DNA from: Thiomicrorhabdus sp. Milos-T2
GTDB lineage: Bacteria > Pseudomonadota > Gammaproteobacteria > Thiomicrospirales > Thiomicrospiraceae
NCBI RefSeq assembly: GCF_000702325.1
Contig: NZ_KL370891.1
Coordinates: 2,142,250-2,206,249 of the forward strand
Direction: 5' to 3'
Length of the DNA: 64,000 bases
This document shows positions 45,476 to 53,977 of this stretch, in pieces (position 1 is the first letter of the stretch; every line of letters starts with the position of its first letter). The notes below the pieces were generated by a model. It made no database searches. It was not told where the DNA came from and was given only the letters and a program-made list of their open reading frames with translations. The position numbers and the translations under genes were made by a program.

Positions 45476-46081
45476 ATGAATAATGTCCTAGTTCTCTATC
45501 CTAAAATCTTTAATTGCTATTCAAAGTTTCAACGTAAAATTGAACGGATAGTTTCGCAGCTTAAAAATGTTACGTTAGTGTATTTAGACGACCCTAATGG
45601 GTTTGTTAAAAAACTCTCTGAGCAGAGCCAATTTATAAATTCTGCAACTCAACTTGAAACCTGGAACATTGATAATATAACCCACTCAATAATTTTTGAT
45701 GATGGGGAGGAATTCCCCAAAGAGACAAGACTATTAAAAGAAAATAACGTCCCCCTTCGCCAAATAAAAATTGAACTTACCCGTGTAATTAATATTAAAG
45801 ATAAACCTGAATATAAAAATCAAAAAAGTACACCTAATTATGAATACATTGGCCGTGGTTCATATTGGGGGAACCCTTATTCAATGTATGAGGAAGGAGA
45901 CGACCGAAATGAAGTTATTAGAAAATACAAATATGACTTTGATTTTGAAAAATTCCCAAATAAAGAAAAATCAGAAGTCTATAAACTTGCAGGGAAAAGA
46001 CTTGGTTGTTTCTGTAAACCACAAGCCTGTCATGGAGATGTATTGGCTGATTTTTTAAATTCATGGGACGACGGAAAGTAA
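45476..46081 (+). CDS. DUF4326 domain protein
   Basis: A 201-residue protein. The N-terminal 110 residues are of unknown type. The C-terminal 90 residues match DUF4326: YIGRGSYWGNPYSM, then a helical spacer, then LGCFCKPQACHGDVLADFL. The Cys-x-Cys-x-Pro-x-x-Cys-His core parallels that of the DUF488 protein just upstream. Its start codon is one base past the previous stop, so synthesis is probably coupled. It ends 1 bp before an attC-like palindrome. No function is known to me. Confidence 0.85.
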   Translation: MNNVLVLYPKIFNCYSKFQRKIERIVSQLKNVTLVYLDDPNGFVKKLSEQSQFINSATQLETWNIDNITHSIIFDDGEEFPKETRLLKENNVPLRQIKIELTRVINIKDKPEYKNQKSTPNYEYIGRGSYWGNPYSMYEEGDDRNEVIRKYKYDFDFEKFPNKEKSEVYKLAGKRLGCFCKPQACHGDVLADFLNSWDDGK

Positions 46082-46082
46082 T

Positions 46083-46144
46083 AACTTAACAATGCCCTAA
46101 ACCTGACCGCGCTAATGCGCGGCCGGTTAGCTTAAATGTTATGG
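46083..46144 (+). other. Possible attC-like recombination site
   Basis: An imperfect palindrome with R''-like ACTTAAC (matches RYYYAAC), R'-like GTTATGG (departs from GTTRRRY at one position), inner pairs AACC/GGTT and the hairpin CCGCGC-taat-GCGCGG. It lies directly after the last gene of the island. Size (62 bp) and symmetry suit an attC; imperfect core match keeps confidence low. A simple terminator is the alternative, although no T run follows. Confidence 0.45.
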
Positions 46145-46175
46145 CTGAAAAGAATCAAAAAGAATCAACGGAATA

Positions 46176-46216
46176 TAGGGACGTTACCCTTTTCTATAAA
46201 GTTACCAGGCCTGGTA
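46176..46216 (+). repeat. 41-bp block, copy 1, ending in the palindrome
   Basis: TAGGGACG(T)TACCC, a short A/T stretch, then AGTTACCAGGCCTGGTA. A second copy in the same orientation is at 46878–46918. The two bracket two oppositely oriented family-B repeats. Confidence 0.65.
46204..46215. repeat. Palindrome ACCAGGCCTGGT
   Basis: Exact copy at the end of the 41-bp block. Confidence 0.85.
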
Positions 46217-46236
46217 GGTATGATTAATCTTTGCGA

Positions 46237-46520
46237 TTGAGAAGCCTTTTTAATATTTATATACCTTTGAAATTATCATTCAGGCTTCCCGTTACTATTT
46301 TTACTTGCCTAAAAATAGTAACCACAAAAAGGGCACCCCACTCCATAAATTGGCAAGTTCTAAACTTGTTCACTGAAACTTCAGAACTCGCTGGTGCCCC
46401 GTAGGAAATGCCCTTGGGGTACTCAAACAGCTGAAGTTTTTAAACGTTCACTTCGTTAAGAACTCTGCACAATTTATTCCAAGGGGAACCTTGGCGTTTG
46501 TGGTTTGCTTCATCTATTAA
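46237..46520 (+). repeat. Structured dispersed repeat (family B), copy 2
   Basis: Starts with TTGAGAAGCCTTTTT and has CAGGCTTCCCGTTAC as in copy 1. Its first hairpin is GTTACTATTTTTA with complement. Its second loop, AACTCGCT...CTCAAACAG, is closed by AAACTTCAG/CTGAAGTTT and carries an extra insertion of about 29 bases (GGTGCCCCG ... GGGGTA). No coding gene is seen in 46145–47060. Confidence 0.75.
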
Positions 46521-46531
46521 AAAATCAATTT

Positions 46532-46543
46532 ACCAGGCCTGGT
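46532..46543. repeat. Palindrome ACCAGGCCTGGT
   Basis: Exact copy between two inverted family-B repeats. Confidence 0.85.
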
Positions 46544-46592
46544 AATATCCGCAACCCACGATAAAAACAACTAAAGAAATGATGAATTAACG

Positions 46593-46828
46593 TAGAAAAG
46601 CCTCCCCTCTGTAAGAAATTGCTCTTTTACTTAGCGTAGGATGCGGTTAAAAATTCCCATTGTTTGAGCGAAGCGAGTTATGGGAATTTCAGCAGACAAG
46701 CTTAGTAAAATCAATTTTGTCAGCGGGGTGCCTTTTCTTTGCTTCCTTTCTTTGGGCAAGCAAAGAAAGGAAGGGGTAGCCTTATCGTCGAAATGAAAGG
46801 TCTATCAATATTCGTAAAGGCTTCTCAA
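46593..46828 (-). repeat. Structured dispersed repeat (family B), copy 3, inverted
   Basis: Read on the minus strand it starts with TTGAGAAGCCTTTA. The first hairpin is CTTCCTTTCTTTG with complement. The second loop, AACTCGCTTCGCTCAAACA, is closed by AAATTCCCAT/ATGGGAATTT. It faces copy 2 across a palindrome at 46532. Confidence 0.75.
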
Positions 46829-46877
46829 TAGCTGAGACAAATCAAACCTTAAAACAGAAGCTACCAGGCCTGAAATT

Positions 46878-46918
46878 TAGGGACGCTACCCTTTTTCTAG
46901 AGTTACCAGGCCTGGTTA
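46878..46918 (+). repeat. 41-bp block, copy 2, ending in the palindrome
   Basis: TAGGGACG(C)TACCC, then CTAGAGTTACCAGGCCTGG. It is the partner of the block at 46176; a near-palindrome (TACCAGGCCTG) precedes it at 46862. Confidence 0.65.
46905..46916. repeat. Palindrome ACCAGGCCTGGT
   Basis: Exact copy at the end of the second 41-bp block. Confidence 0.85.
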
Positions 46919-47060
46919 CTTTAATTAAATTGATAATACAAACCCTAAAAGGATGAAATTTATCTTTATCTTCATCGTATTATGCCTATTTTAGAGTATG
47001 ATTATTTTTCATAAAGTCGAACTCTCGTTTTTAAGAACTATTCAATATTAAAGGGTAACT

Positions 47061-48398
47061 ATGTCAGATCAAAACCACCATGAAAAAGCCAGAACGATTG
47101 GTCTGTTAGGTGCAATTTCTATTGGTATTGGAGGCATGGTTGGTGGTGGTATATTTGCGGTTTTAGGTGAGGCAGTATCGCTTGCTAATGGGGCAACGGC
47201 TATCGCATTTTTGTTTGCGGGCATTGTGGCATTATTAACCTCTTATTCGTATGCAAAATTATCGGTTAAGTTCCAAAGCCAAGGCGGTACAGTCACCTTT
47301 GTAGACAAGGCGTTTAATCATAACTTGTTATCGGGTTCAATGAATTTACTCCTTTGGCTCAGTTATTTGGTGACCATATCTTTATATGCAGTGGCTTTTT
47401 CTTCTTATGCGCAAACCTTTTTTAAAGGCGACTCGGGAATTGAATTAAATGCATGGTTACTCAATCACCTCTTTATTAGTTTTGCAATTCTTCTGCCCTT
47501 AGCCATAAATCTTGTTAGTGCGTCATTTGTAGGAAAGTCCGAAACCATTATTGTGGTGATAAAAGTGGCTTTATTAATTATTGTGATTGCAGCTAGTGCC
47601 TCATTTGTTGATGTTGAACGTTTATCCTATGAATACTGGGAAAGCCCGTTATCTATTGTCATTGCCGGTATGATTATCTTCGTAGCCTATGAAGGATTTG
47701 AGCTCATTGCTAATGCTTCTGAAGACATTAAAAACCCCAATAAAAACCTACCTAGAGCCTTTTATGGTTCGGTTATTTTAGTGGTTGTCTTGTATGTTTT
47801 AATTGCGTTAATTACGGTGGGAACCGTACCTGAAAGTGAGCTAATAACGGCTAAAGATTATGCTTTAGCTGTAGCTGCAAAACCTGCTCTAGGTTCTTTT
47901 GGATTTATTCTTGTATCCATTGCTGCATTATTGGCGACCTTTTCAGCCATTAATGCCACTATTTATGGCAATTCTCGGCTAGCTTACATTCTCGCTATTA
48001 AAGGTGAATTGCCTAAAATAATGGATTCTGAGAAAAGAAATATCCCTTTTATGGGTGCAATTCTTACTGCAGTTTTTAGCCTAACTATTGCCAATACCAT
48101 TAGTTTAGAAGAGATTGCTATTATTGGTAGTGCAAGCTTTTTACTGGTGTTCTTTATTGTAAACATAGCGGCCTATCGTTTACGTCATCAAATCAATGCT
48201 AATAAATTCATTGTATTACTAGCAAGTATCGTCAGTTTTGGGGCTTTAGCGGTTTTACTTGTGAATACTTATCAAAAGAATCCTAATGCGATTATTGTTT
48301 TTATCTGCTTTATATTGGCTTCTGTTATGTTTGAAGCGTTGTATGGCATATTGGTTCGCAAACACCTATTTCATCGACCCTACGATGGAATGAGGTAA
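47061..48398 (+). CDS. APC-superfamily amino-acid permease
   Basis: A 445-residue inner-membrane transporter with about twelve hydrophobic helices. The first helix has the APC hallmark GLLGAISIGIGGMVGGGIFAVLG (broken glycine-rich helix that binds the substrate amino and carboxyl groups). Helix 6 contains FVAYEGFELIANASEDIKNP, as in cationic or neutral amino-acid permeases. The substrate cannot be predicted from sequence alone. AAAGGG precedes the ATG. A glutamate-synthase-like gene follows after 46 bp, suggesting a role in amino-acid use, by inference. Confidence 0.88.
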   Translation: MSDQNHHEKARTIGLLGAISIGIGGMVGGGIFAVLGEAVSLANGATAIAFLFAGIVALLTSYSYAKLSVKFQSQGGTVTFVDKAFNHNLLSGSMNLLLWLSYLVTISLYAVAFSSYAQTFFKGDSGIELNAWLLNHLFISFAILLPLAINLVSASFVGKSETIIVVIKVALLIIVIAASASFVDVERLSYEYWESPLSIVIAGMIIFVAYEGFELIANASEDIKNPNKNLPRAFYGSVILVVVLYVLIALITVGTVPESELITAKDYALAVAAKPALGSFGFILVSIAALLATFSAINATIYGNSRLAYILAIKGELPKIMDSEKRNIPFMGAILTAVFSLTIANTISLEEIAIIGSASFLLVFFIVNIAAYRLRHQINANKFIVLLASIVSFGALAVLLVNTYQKNPNAIIVFICFILASVMFEALYGILVRKHLFHRPYDGMR

Positions 48399-48444
48399 AA
48401 TCTAAGCGTAAACTTCCTTAAAAACACCATATATTGGAGTAGAC

Positions 48445-50049
48445 ATGCCAAACGTTAAACAATTATTTTTATGGGTTTCTGCGTTTTCTATACTCTTTAT
48501 TTACCTTCTATCTTGGGTTTGGTCAGGAGCTTTGTGGGTTTATGTTTTTATTCTTCCCATTGTAGGTTTAGGCCTATACGACATAACCCAAAAAACTCAC
48601 ACCATACTGCGTTTATACCCTGTTATAGGGCATTTAAGATATTTATTTGAATCCATTCGGCCAGAGATGCAACAGTATTTTGTGGAAGATAATATTAATG
48701 GCTCTCCCGTCAGTAGAGAGTTTCGCTCGTTAATTTATGAACGTGCTAAAGGTATGCGAGACACACGCCCCTTTGGAACCCAATTTGATGTTTATAGAGT
48801 CGGGTATGAATGGGTTAATCACTCTTTAGCACCTAAACAGGCCAAGCAGCCTAAGCAAGCCAAACACGAGGCCTGCAGAATACGTTTTGGTGGCTCCGCT
48901 TGTTTACAACCTTATGAATCCGCAATCTTTAATATCTCAGCTATGAGTTATGGCGCTTTAAGTCGTCATGCCATACTCGCCTTAAACAGAGGTGCAAAGA
49001 TAGGTGGTTTTTTTCATAACACTGGAGAAGGTGGTTTATCACCGCACCATTTGCAAGAGAATGGAGATTTAGTTTGGCAAATTGGCACCGGTTATTTCTC
49101 ATGCCGAACCCATAGCGGAGATTTTAACCCCGAGCTATTTGTAAAAAACGCCTGTCATCCAAATGTCAAAATGATTGAAATCAAGCTTTCTCAAGGTGCA
49201 AAACCTGGGCATGGCGGCATATTACCTGCGGCTAAAGTGACACCTGAAATCGCCCAAATACGTAATGTAAAATTGGGTGAAGATGTTGAATCGCCACCAG
49301 GTCATAGTGCATTTTCAACCCCTATTGAGCTATTAGAATTTATACAGCAACTTAGAGAGTTATCGCAAGGTAAACCCATCGGCTTTAAACTAAGCTTAGG
49401 AAAACCAGAAGAATTTATTGCTATCTGTAAAGCGATGCTTAAAACAGGCATTAAACCTGACTTTATTACCGTAGATGGCGGCGAAGGTGGCACCGGTGCG
49501 GCGCCAATTGAATTTACCAATTCCGTTGGTACACCTTTAAGAGATGCCCTGAATATCGTGCACTCTACATTAGTCGGGTTTGGCCTTAAAGATGAGATTC
49601 GTTTAATTGCTTCAGGTAAAGCATTTTCAGCTTTTCATGTTTTTAGATTATTAGCCTTAGGTGCAGATACGGTTAATTCTGCACGCGGTATGATGTTTGC
49701 GCTGGGCTGCATTCAATCAAGAAGCTGTAACACCAATAAATGTCCAACAGGCATCGCCACTCAAGACCCAAGTCGTTATAAAGCCTTAGATATTGAAATC
49801 AAAGGAGAACGAGTCGCTAGCTACCAAGCCAAATTAATCAAAAATTTAACGGAAATAACCGCGGCTATTGGTTTATCAAGCCCAACTGAAATACAAGCTA
49901 AGGATCTTAATCGAAGGGTCAGTGCAACGGAAGTCAAAACCTATGCAGAAATATTTCCCTGTTTAGAAAAAGGTTGTTTGCTCAATGAAGCTACCGTGCC
50001 TATTAACTGGACAAAATCATGGTCACTTGCTTCGCCATCTCACTGGTGA
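48445..50049 (+). CDS. FMN-binding glutamate-synthase-family protein (GltB central domain only)
   Basis: A 534-residue protein with two N-terminal transmembrane helices (about 5–40) and then the FMN/iron-sulfur barrel of glutamate synthase. Segments are AMSYGALSRHAILALNRGAK, KLSQGAKPGHGGILPAAKVT, TVDGGEGGTGAAPIEF and the Cys cluster GCIQSRSCNTNKCPTGIATQ. It lacks the amidotransferase and C-terminal beta-helix parts of GltB. Such stand-alone proteins are common; some are thought to be membrane-linked ferredoxin- or quinone-coupled enzymes, but the reaction is not established. GGAG precedes the ATG. It probably forms a unit with the upstream permease. Confidence 0.87.
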   Translation: MPNVKQLFLWVSAFSILFIYLLSWVWSGALWVYVFILPIVGLGLYDITQKTHTILRLYPVIGHLRYLFESIRPEMQQYFVEDNINGSPVSREFRSLIYERAKGMRDTRPFGTQFDVYRVGYEWVNHSLAPKQAKQPKQAKHEACRIRFGGSACLQPYESAIFNISAMSYGALSRHAILALNRGAKIGGFFHNTGEGGLSPHHLQENGDLVWQIGTGYFSCRTHSGDFNPELFVKNACHPNVKMIEIKLSQGAKPGHGGILPAAKVTPEIAQIRNVKLGEDVESPPGHSAFSTPIELLEFIQQLRELSQGKPIGFKLSLGKPEEFIAICKAMLKTGIKPDFITVDGGEGGTGAAPIEFTNSVGTPLRDALNIVHSTLVGFGLKDEIRLIASGKAFSAFHVFRLLALGADTVNSARGMMFALGCIQSRSCNTNKCPTGIATQDPSRYKALDIEIKGERVASYQAKLIKNLTEITAAIGLSSPTEIQAKDLNRRVSATEVKTYAEIFPCLEKGCLLNEATVPINWTKSWSLASPSHW

Positions 50050-50117
50050 GATAGGCTGTTTTTATTTTCTTTAAAACAATACAAACCATAATTACCAGGC
50101 CTGCAATTTTATTAAAT

Positions 50118-50987
50118 TCAGCGAATAAACGCACGAATCCAATGAGTATTATGGCCTAGCTCAGGTAATAACAAGGACAGTGGCCTAATAATCCTGTCTT
50201 CTTCGGCAAGGTCACGCCATTCAATAGTTGGGGGTAAGGTTTCTATCGCCTGCTTTGATACTAAGGCAATACCTAAACCAACTCTTACAGATTCTTTTAT
50301 TGATTCGGTGCTGTAAAGCTCGATTACAGGATCAATTTCAAAATCAAGTTTCTGTTTAAACGCCAATTCAATCATTTCTCGTGTACCAGAACCTGGTTCT
50401 CTTAGTATTATTTGATATTCTATTAACGATTTAAGCGTTATTTGCTCAACACCTGTTAATGGATGATTTTGCGGCATAATGACAATCAGTTCATCTTGTT
50501 GCCAAGTTATGGAGTAATAACCAGTATTTTTTATGCCACGCACCCGCCCCTCTACAAAAGCAGCATCTAAAGTAGTGATATTATTTAAAACTTTTTGAGT
50601 ATTTCCCACCAAAACATCCACTTTTATCATTGGATAATTTTTATGAAATTGGGCAATTAATCTTGGTAAAGAGTAATTGGCTATAGTAGTTGAAGCACCT
50701 ATTTTTAAGGTCACGACATTATCATTTTCTATCTGAGAACGAAATGTTTCTGCATCAATTAATAGTTTGGTTTGACGCTGTGCATAAGGTAATAAAGATA
50801 GCCCTAACTCGGTTAACTCCACCCCTGTGCCTTTACGCACATACAATGGTTCAGAAAATGATTCTTGTAAGCTTTTTAACTGACCTGATACTGCTGGTTG
50901 AGAGCGGTGTAAGGCTTCAGCGGCGAGTGAAATATTTTTTAATTCTGCCACCTTAGCAAAGGTGAGAAGGTAGTTGGCCTTAATCAT
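50118..50987 (-). CDS. LysR-family transcriptional regulator
   Basis: A 289-residue regulator with an N-terminal winged helix (FAKVAELKNISLAAEALHRSQPAVSGQLKSLQ) and a C-terminal periplasmic-binding-like effector domain (VTLKIGASTTIANYSLPRLI). It is divergent from the YeiH-type transporter across a 116-bp gap, the usual arrangement for a LysR regulator and its target. It resembles the YeiE group that sits beside yeiH in enterobacteria, so it probably controls that gene in response to a sulfur or amino-acid signal; this is inference. Confidence 0.88.
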   Translation of the reverse strand: MIKANYLLTFAKVAELKNISLAAEALHRSQPAVSGQLKSLQESFSEPLYVRKGTGVELTELGLSLLPYAQRQTKLLIDAETFRSQIENDNVVTLKIGASTTIANYSLPRLIAQFHKNYPMIKVDVLVGNTQKVLNNITTLDAAFVEGRVRGIKNTGYYSITWQQDELIVIMPQNHPLTGVEQITLKSLIEYQIILREPGSGTREMIELAFKQKLDFEIDPVIELYSTESIKESVRVGLGIALVSKQAIETLPPTIEWRDLAEEDRIIRPLSLLLPELGHNTHWIRAFIR

Positions 50988-51103
50988 CAGAAATTCCGAT
51001 ATTATATATAAATAAATAAGATTTAATTATATACAGACTCTTCTAAAATGTAACTCAATATCCATTCATTAACAACATCACTAAAAATTTAACGAGAAAA
51101 GTC

Positions 51104-52141
51104 ATGAATTTATCTGCTCTGTCATTCCCAACAGGAGACGCTTTAAAAGGTATCTTACTGGTCGCATTATTTGCGATTGCCGCTCACTCCATTGCTCAAA
51201 CAGGATTTATCACTCAACTAGGTTTAAGCCCGTTAATTGTTGGAATTTTGCTTGGCGCAATCTACGGCAATACATTACATCAACATATACCACTTGAATG
51301 GCATTCTGGAATTAGCTTCTCAGCACGTAAGATCTTACGTTTGGCGATTATTCTTTATGGTTTTTCTATTACATTACAAGAAATCGCTTCTATCGGTTGG
51401 CAGGGAATTTTATTAGCCGCATTGGTCATAACAACCATTTTGTCAGTTGGCTATATTATTGGTACTAATGTTTTAAAAATGGATTCAGAAACCGCATTAC
51501 TTACTTCGGCAGGTAGTGCTATTTGTGGTGCGGCAGCGGTATTGGCAATGGAACCTGCAACCAAAGCCCAAGGCCACCAAACATCTGCTGCTGTTGCCAC
51601 GGTAGTTGTTTTTGGAACCTTATCAATGTTTTTATATCCAATCCTAAATGATATGCATCTGTTTCAATTAGGCAATGAAGCAAAAGGACTTTATTTTGGT
51701 GCCACTATTCACGAAGTCGCTCAAGTGGTCGGGGCTTCAAGCATCTTACCGCAAAATGCGCAAGACTATGCGGTCATTGAAAAAATGACTAGGGTTCTAA
51801 TGATTGTGCCAGCAATATTAGTAGTCAGCTGGTTAATGTCTCGTAAAAACACTGAAAATGAAAACAAAAAATCCTCTTTTGTGGCCGCAATTCCTTGGTT
51901 TGCCATTGCTTTTTTAGCCGTAGCTGCATTTAATTCATTACACCTATTACCAAAAGATGTCGTCAATTCTATTCATCATTTAGATACGTTTTTATTAACT
52001 ATGGCAATGGTCGCTTTAGGGATGGAAACTCAATTCAGTAAAATGAAACAAGTCGGTGGAAAAGCATTTATTTTGGCGGCTATATTGTTTGTTATTCTGA
52101 TTATTGGTGGTTACTTTTTGGTTAAATTACTTGGGATTTAG
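51104..52141 (+). CDS. YeiH family putative sulfate/anion exporter
   Basis: A 345-residue inner-membrane protein with about ten helices. It matches the YeiH/UPF0324 family: GLSPLIVGILLGAIYGN, FSARKILRLAIILYGFSITL, SAGSAICGAAAVLAMEPATKA with the conserved SAICGA, and GATIHEVAQVVGAS. The family is labelled a putative sulfate exporter, on limited evidence. In a sulfur-oxidising host, export of sulfate or sulfite would make sense, but host and substrate are not proven. The divergent LysR gene is its likely regulator. Confidence 0.87.
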   Translation: MNLSALSFPTGDALKGILLVALFAIAAHSIAQTGFITQLGLSPLIVGILLGAIYGNTLHQHIPLEWHSGISFSARKILRLAIILYGFSITLQEIASIGWQGILLAALVITTILSVGYIIGTNVLKMDSETALLTSAGSAICGAAAVLAMEPATKAQGHQTSAAVATVVVFGTLSMFLYPILNDMHLFQLGNEAKGLYFGATIHEVAQVVGASSILPQNAQDYAVIEKMTRVLMIVPAILVVSWLMSRKNTENENKKSSFVAAIPWFAIAFLAVAAFNSLHLLPKDVVNSIHHLDTFLLTMAMVALGMETQFSKMKQVGGKAFILAAILFVILIIGGYFLVKLLGI

Positions 52142-52458
52142 TCTAAAAAAAACTCTGATTCAATCAGATATTCTTTAAGCAGAAGTCATTTAAGCTATAA
52201 CGATTTACCTTATGCAGTATGCTGAGATGAATACCCTAATTACCAGGCCTGGTAAAACCTAGAATTTGCGTATAAACCATTTTTAATACAATTTTAACTT
52301 TGGTTTTATACGTTTCTCTATTACGCTTACTAACATATACCAAAAGGTTCGCCAAAAACCGTGCAGGACCATTTGATGTTTTCAACCAGGCTCTCTAATT
52401 AAATAAGGTCACTTTAAGATCAAAAAGGGTATCACCCTAGCTAACTTACCAGGCCTGG
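52142..52458. other. Intergenic region with palindromes
   Basis: No gene. It holds an exact palindrome at 52242, a partial one near 52384 (AACCAGGCTC), and the left half of the target duplication of the IS element (52449–52458). Low-complexity AT-rich DNA otherwise. Confidence 0.5.
52242..52253. repeat. Palindrome ACCAGGCCTGGT
   Basis: Exact copy (14-bp symmetry) downstream of the YeiH gene. Confidence 0.85.
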
Positions 52459-53756
52459 CACTAGTGTCCGGAATAAATATTAAAAGCCTTGACAAAAAAG
52501 CCGTAACTCCTAGGATAGAAGTATTTCCACCACGAAATAGACTTCAAAAACAATGAGATTACGGCTATGTTTAACTCTACCCGATTTGCCCAATTTTTAA
52601 AACCCATTCGTACCACTTTTCAATCACTTGTTCATCAATATCAAACCGATAAACACGCCAAAGGGTTTAGTAGCTGGAATCAATTAGTCGCGATGATGTA
52701 CGCACAACTTAGTGGCACTAAATCATTACGCCAGTTGGTTGAAGGGTTTAACGCCCAATCCTCTCACCACTACCACTTAGGCGTAAAAGAGCTGAAACGC
52801 AGCACATTATCTGAAGCAAACCGTAAACGCTCTGCTGATGTCTACCAAGCACTTTGCCAACAACTCATGGCTGGTGTGAATCGACAATTACGAAAAGAAC
52901 TCCACGCTTTTACCTATCTAATAGACTCTTCTCCAATTCAACTGCTCGGTAAAGGTTTTGACTGGGCAGTACAAGGTTCTCGAGTCACAGGCTTTAAGCT
53001 GCATATGCAACTAGAACTATCCAACCAAGTCCCTGTTTGTTTTGAAATCACACAGGCCAATATTCCTGATATTACTCAAGCACGAGAGTGGAATTTAGAA
53101 CCAGGTTCAACCTATGTGATGGATAAAGGGTACTTAGACTACCTCTGGTGGAAAAAGCTCAATGACCAAAAAATCCAGCTGGTCTGTCGTTTGAAAAAAA
53201 GAGCGGCAATTACCGTCATACAATCCTACGAACTCGATGAAAAAGCCCCTCATATTCTTGAAGACCAATGCATTGAGTTTAGTGGTTCAAGCCAGAAAAA
53301 ACGTCTTGGTCAATTCCAGATGCGCCGTGTTGTTGTCAAACGTGACGATAATAAAGGTGAATTGGTATTGATTACCAATGACTTCGAGCGTTCAGCTCAA
53401 GAGATTGCCCATCTATACAAGCAACGCTGGCAAATTGAATTATTTTTTAAATGGATTAAACAACACCTCAAAATCAAAAGCTTCATTGGCCAAAACAGTA
53501 ATGCTGTTCGTATCCAAGTGCTATCAGCCCTTATTGTGTATCTATTGATTAAGCTTGAACAGATGAAAAATAAGTCAGCAGAACCGTTGAGAGTAACGTT
53601 TTGGCGGCTTGCTCATGGGTTGTTTGAAAGACCTATTCAGCAGAGTGAATACTTTAGGCGAAAACAACAACGGGAAGAGTTTAAGAAATACCAACTTCCG
53701 CTATGGGAGGCTGGTATATGAATTGTGGTACTGAAATATTATTCCGGACACTAGTG
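52459..53756 (+). mobile_element. IS4-family insertion sequence, intact
   Basis: A 1,298-bp element bounded by 18-bp perfect terminal inverted repeats (CACTAGTGTCCGGAATAA). The same 10 bases, CCAGGCCTGG, lie directly outside both ends (52449–52458 and 53757–53766), a target duplication of the size typical of IS4. The pre-insertion site would read TTACCAGGCCTGGTAG, one copy of the dispersed palindrome. A TTGACA-like promoter (about 52489) and a single transposase gene are inside. Confidence 0.95.
52567..53721 (+). CDS. IS4-family transposase
   Basis: A 384-residue DDE transposase. The catalytic Asp residues are in YLIDSSPIQLL and YVMDKGYLDY. The IS4 signature Y-x2-R-x3-E-x6-K is YKQRWQIELFFKWIK, containing the catalytic Glu. 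The N-terminal Thr/Arg-rich helical domain (SGTKSLRQLVEGF) binds the ends. No frameshift or stop is visible, so it may be active. Its target preference for the palindrome cannot be judged from one insertion. Confidence 0.95.
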   Translation: MFNSTRFAQFLKPIRTTFQSLVHQYQTDKHAKGFSSWNQLVAMMYAQLSGTKSLRQLVEGFNAQSSHHYHLGVKELKRSTLSEANRKRSADVYQALCQQLMAGVNRQLRKELHAFTYLIDSSPIQLLGKGFDWAVQGSRVTGFKLHMQLELSNQVPVCFEITQANIPDITQAREWNLEPGSTYVMDKGYLDYLWWKKLNDQKIQLVCRLKKRAAITVIQSYELDEKAPHILEDQCIEFSGSSQKKRLGQFQMRRVVVKRDDNKGELVLITNDFERSAQEIAHLYKQRWQIELFFKWIKQHLKIKSFIGQNSNAVRIQVLSALIVYLLIKLEQMKNKSAEPLRVTFWRLAHGLFERPIQQSEYFRRKQQREEFKKYQLPLWEAGI

Positions 53757-53977
53757 CCAGGCCTGGTAGTTCCAATATTATTAAATCAATTTTTTTTAAC
53801 TATATTCAAAACGATATTCATAAACTAGCTTAAAAAAATAACTTAACAACCAACTTTACAACGAATTTATTACCAACATTAATTTCAATCAACTTTTTAT
53901 CTCATTTCGGTCACATAGTTGCCTAAAAACACGTAATATATGGACACAATCTTTTAACTTTTTAAAGTGAGAATAGC

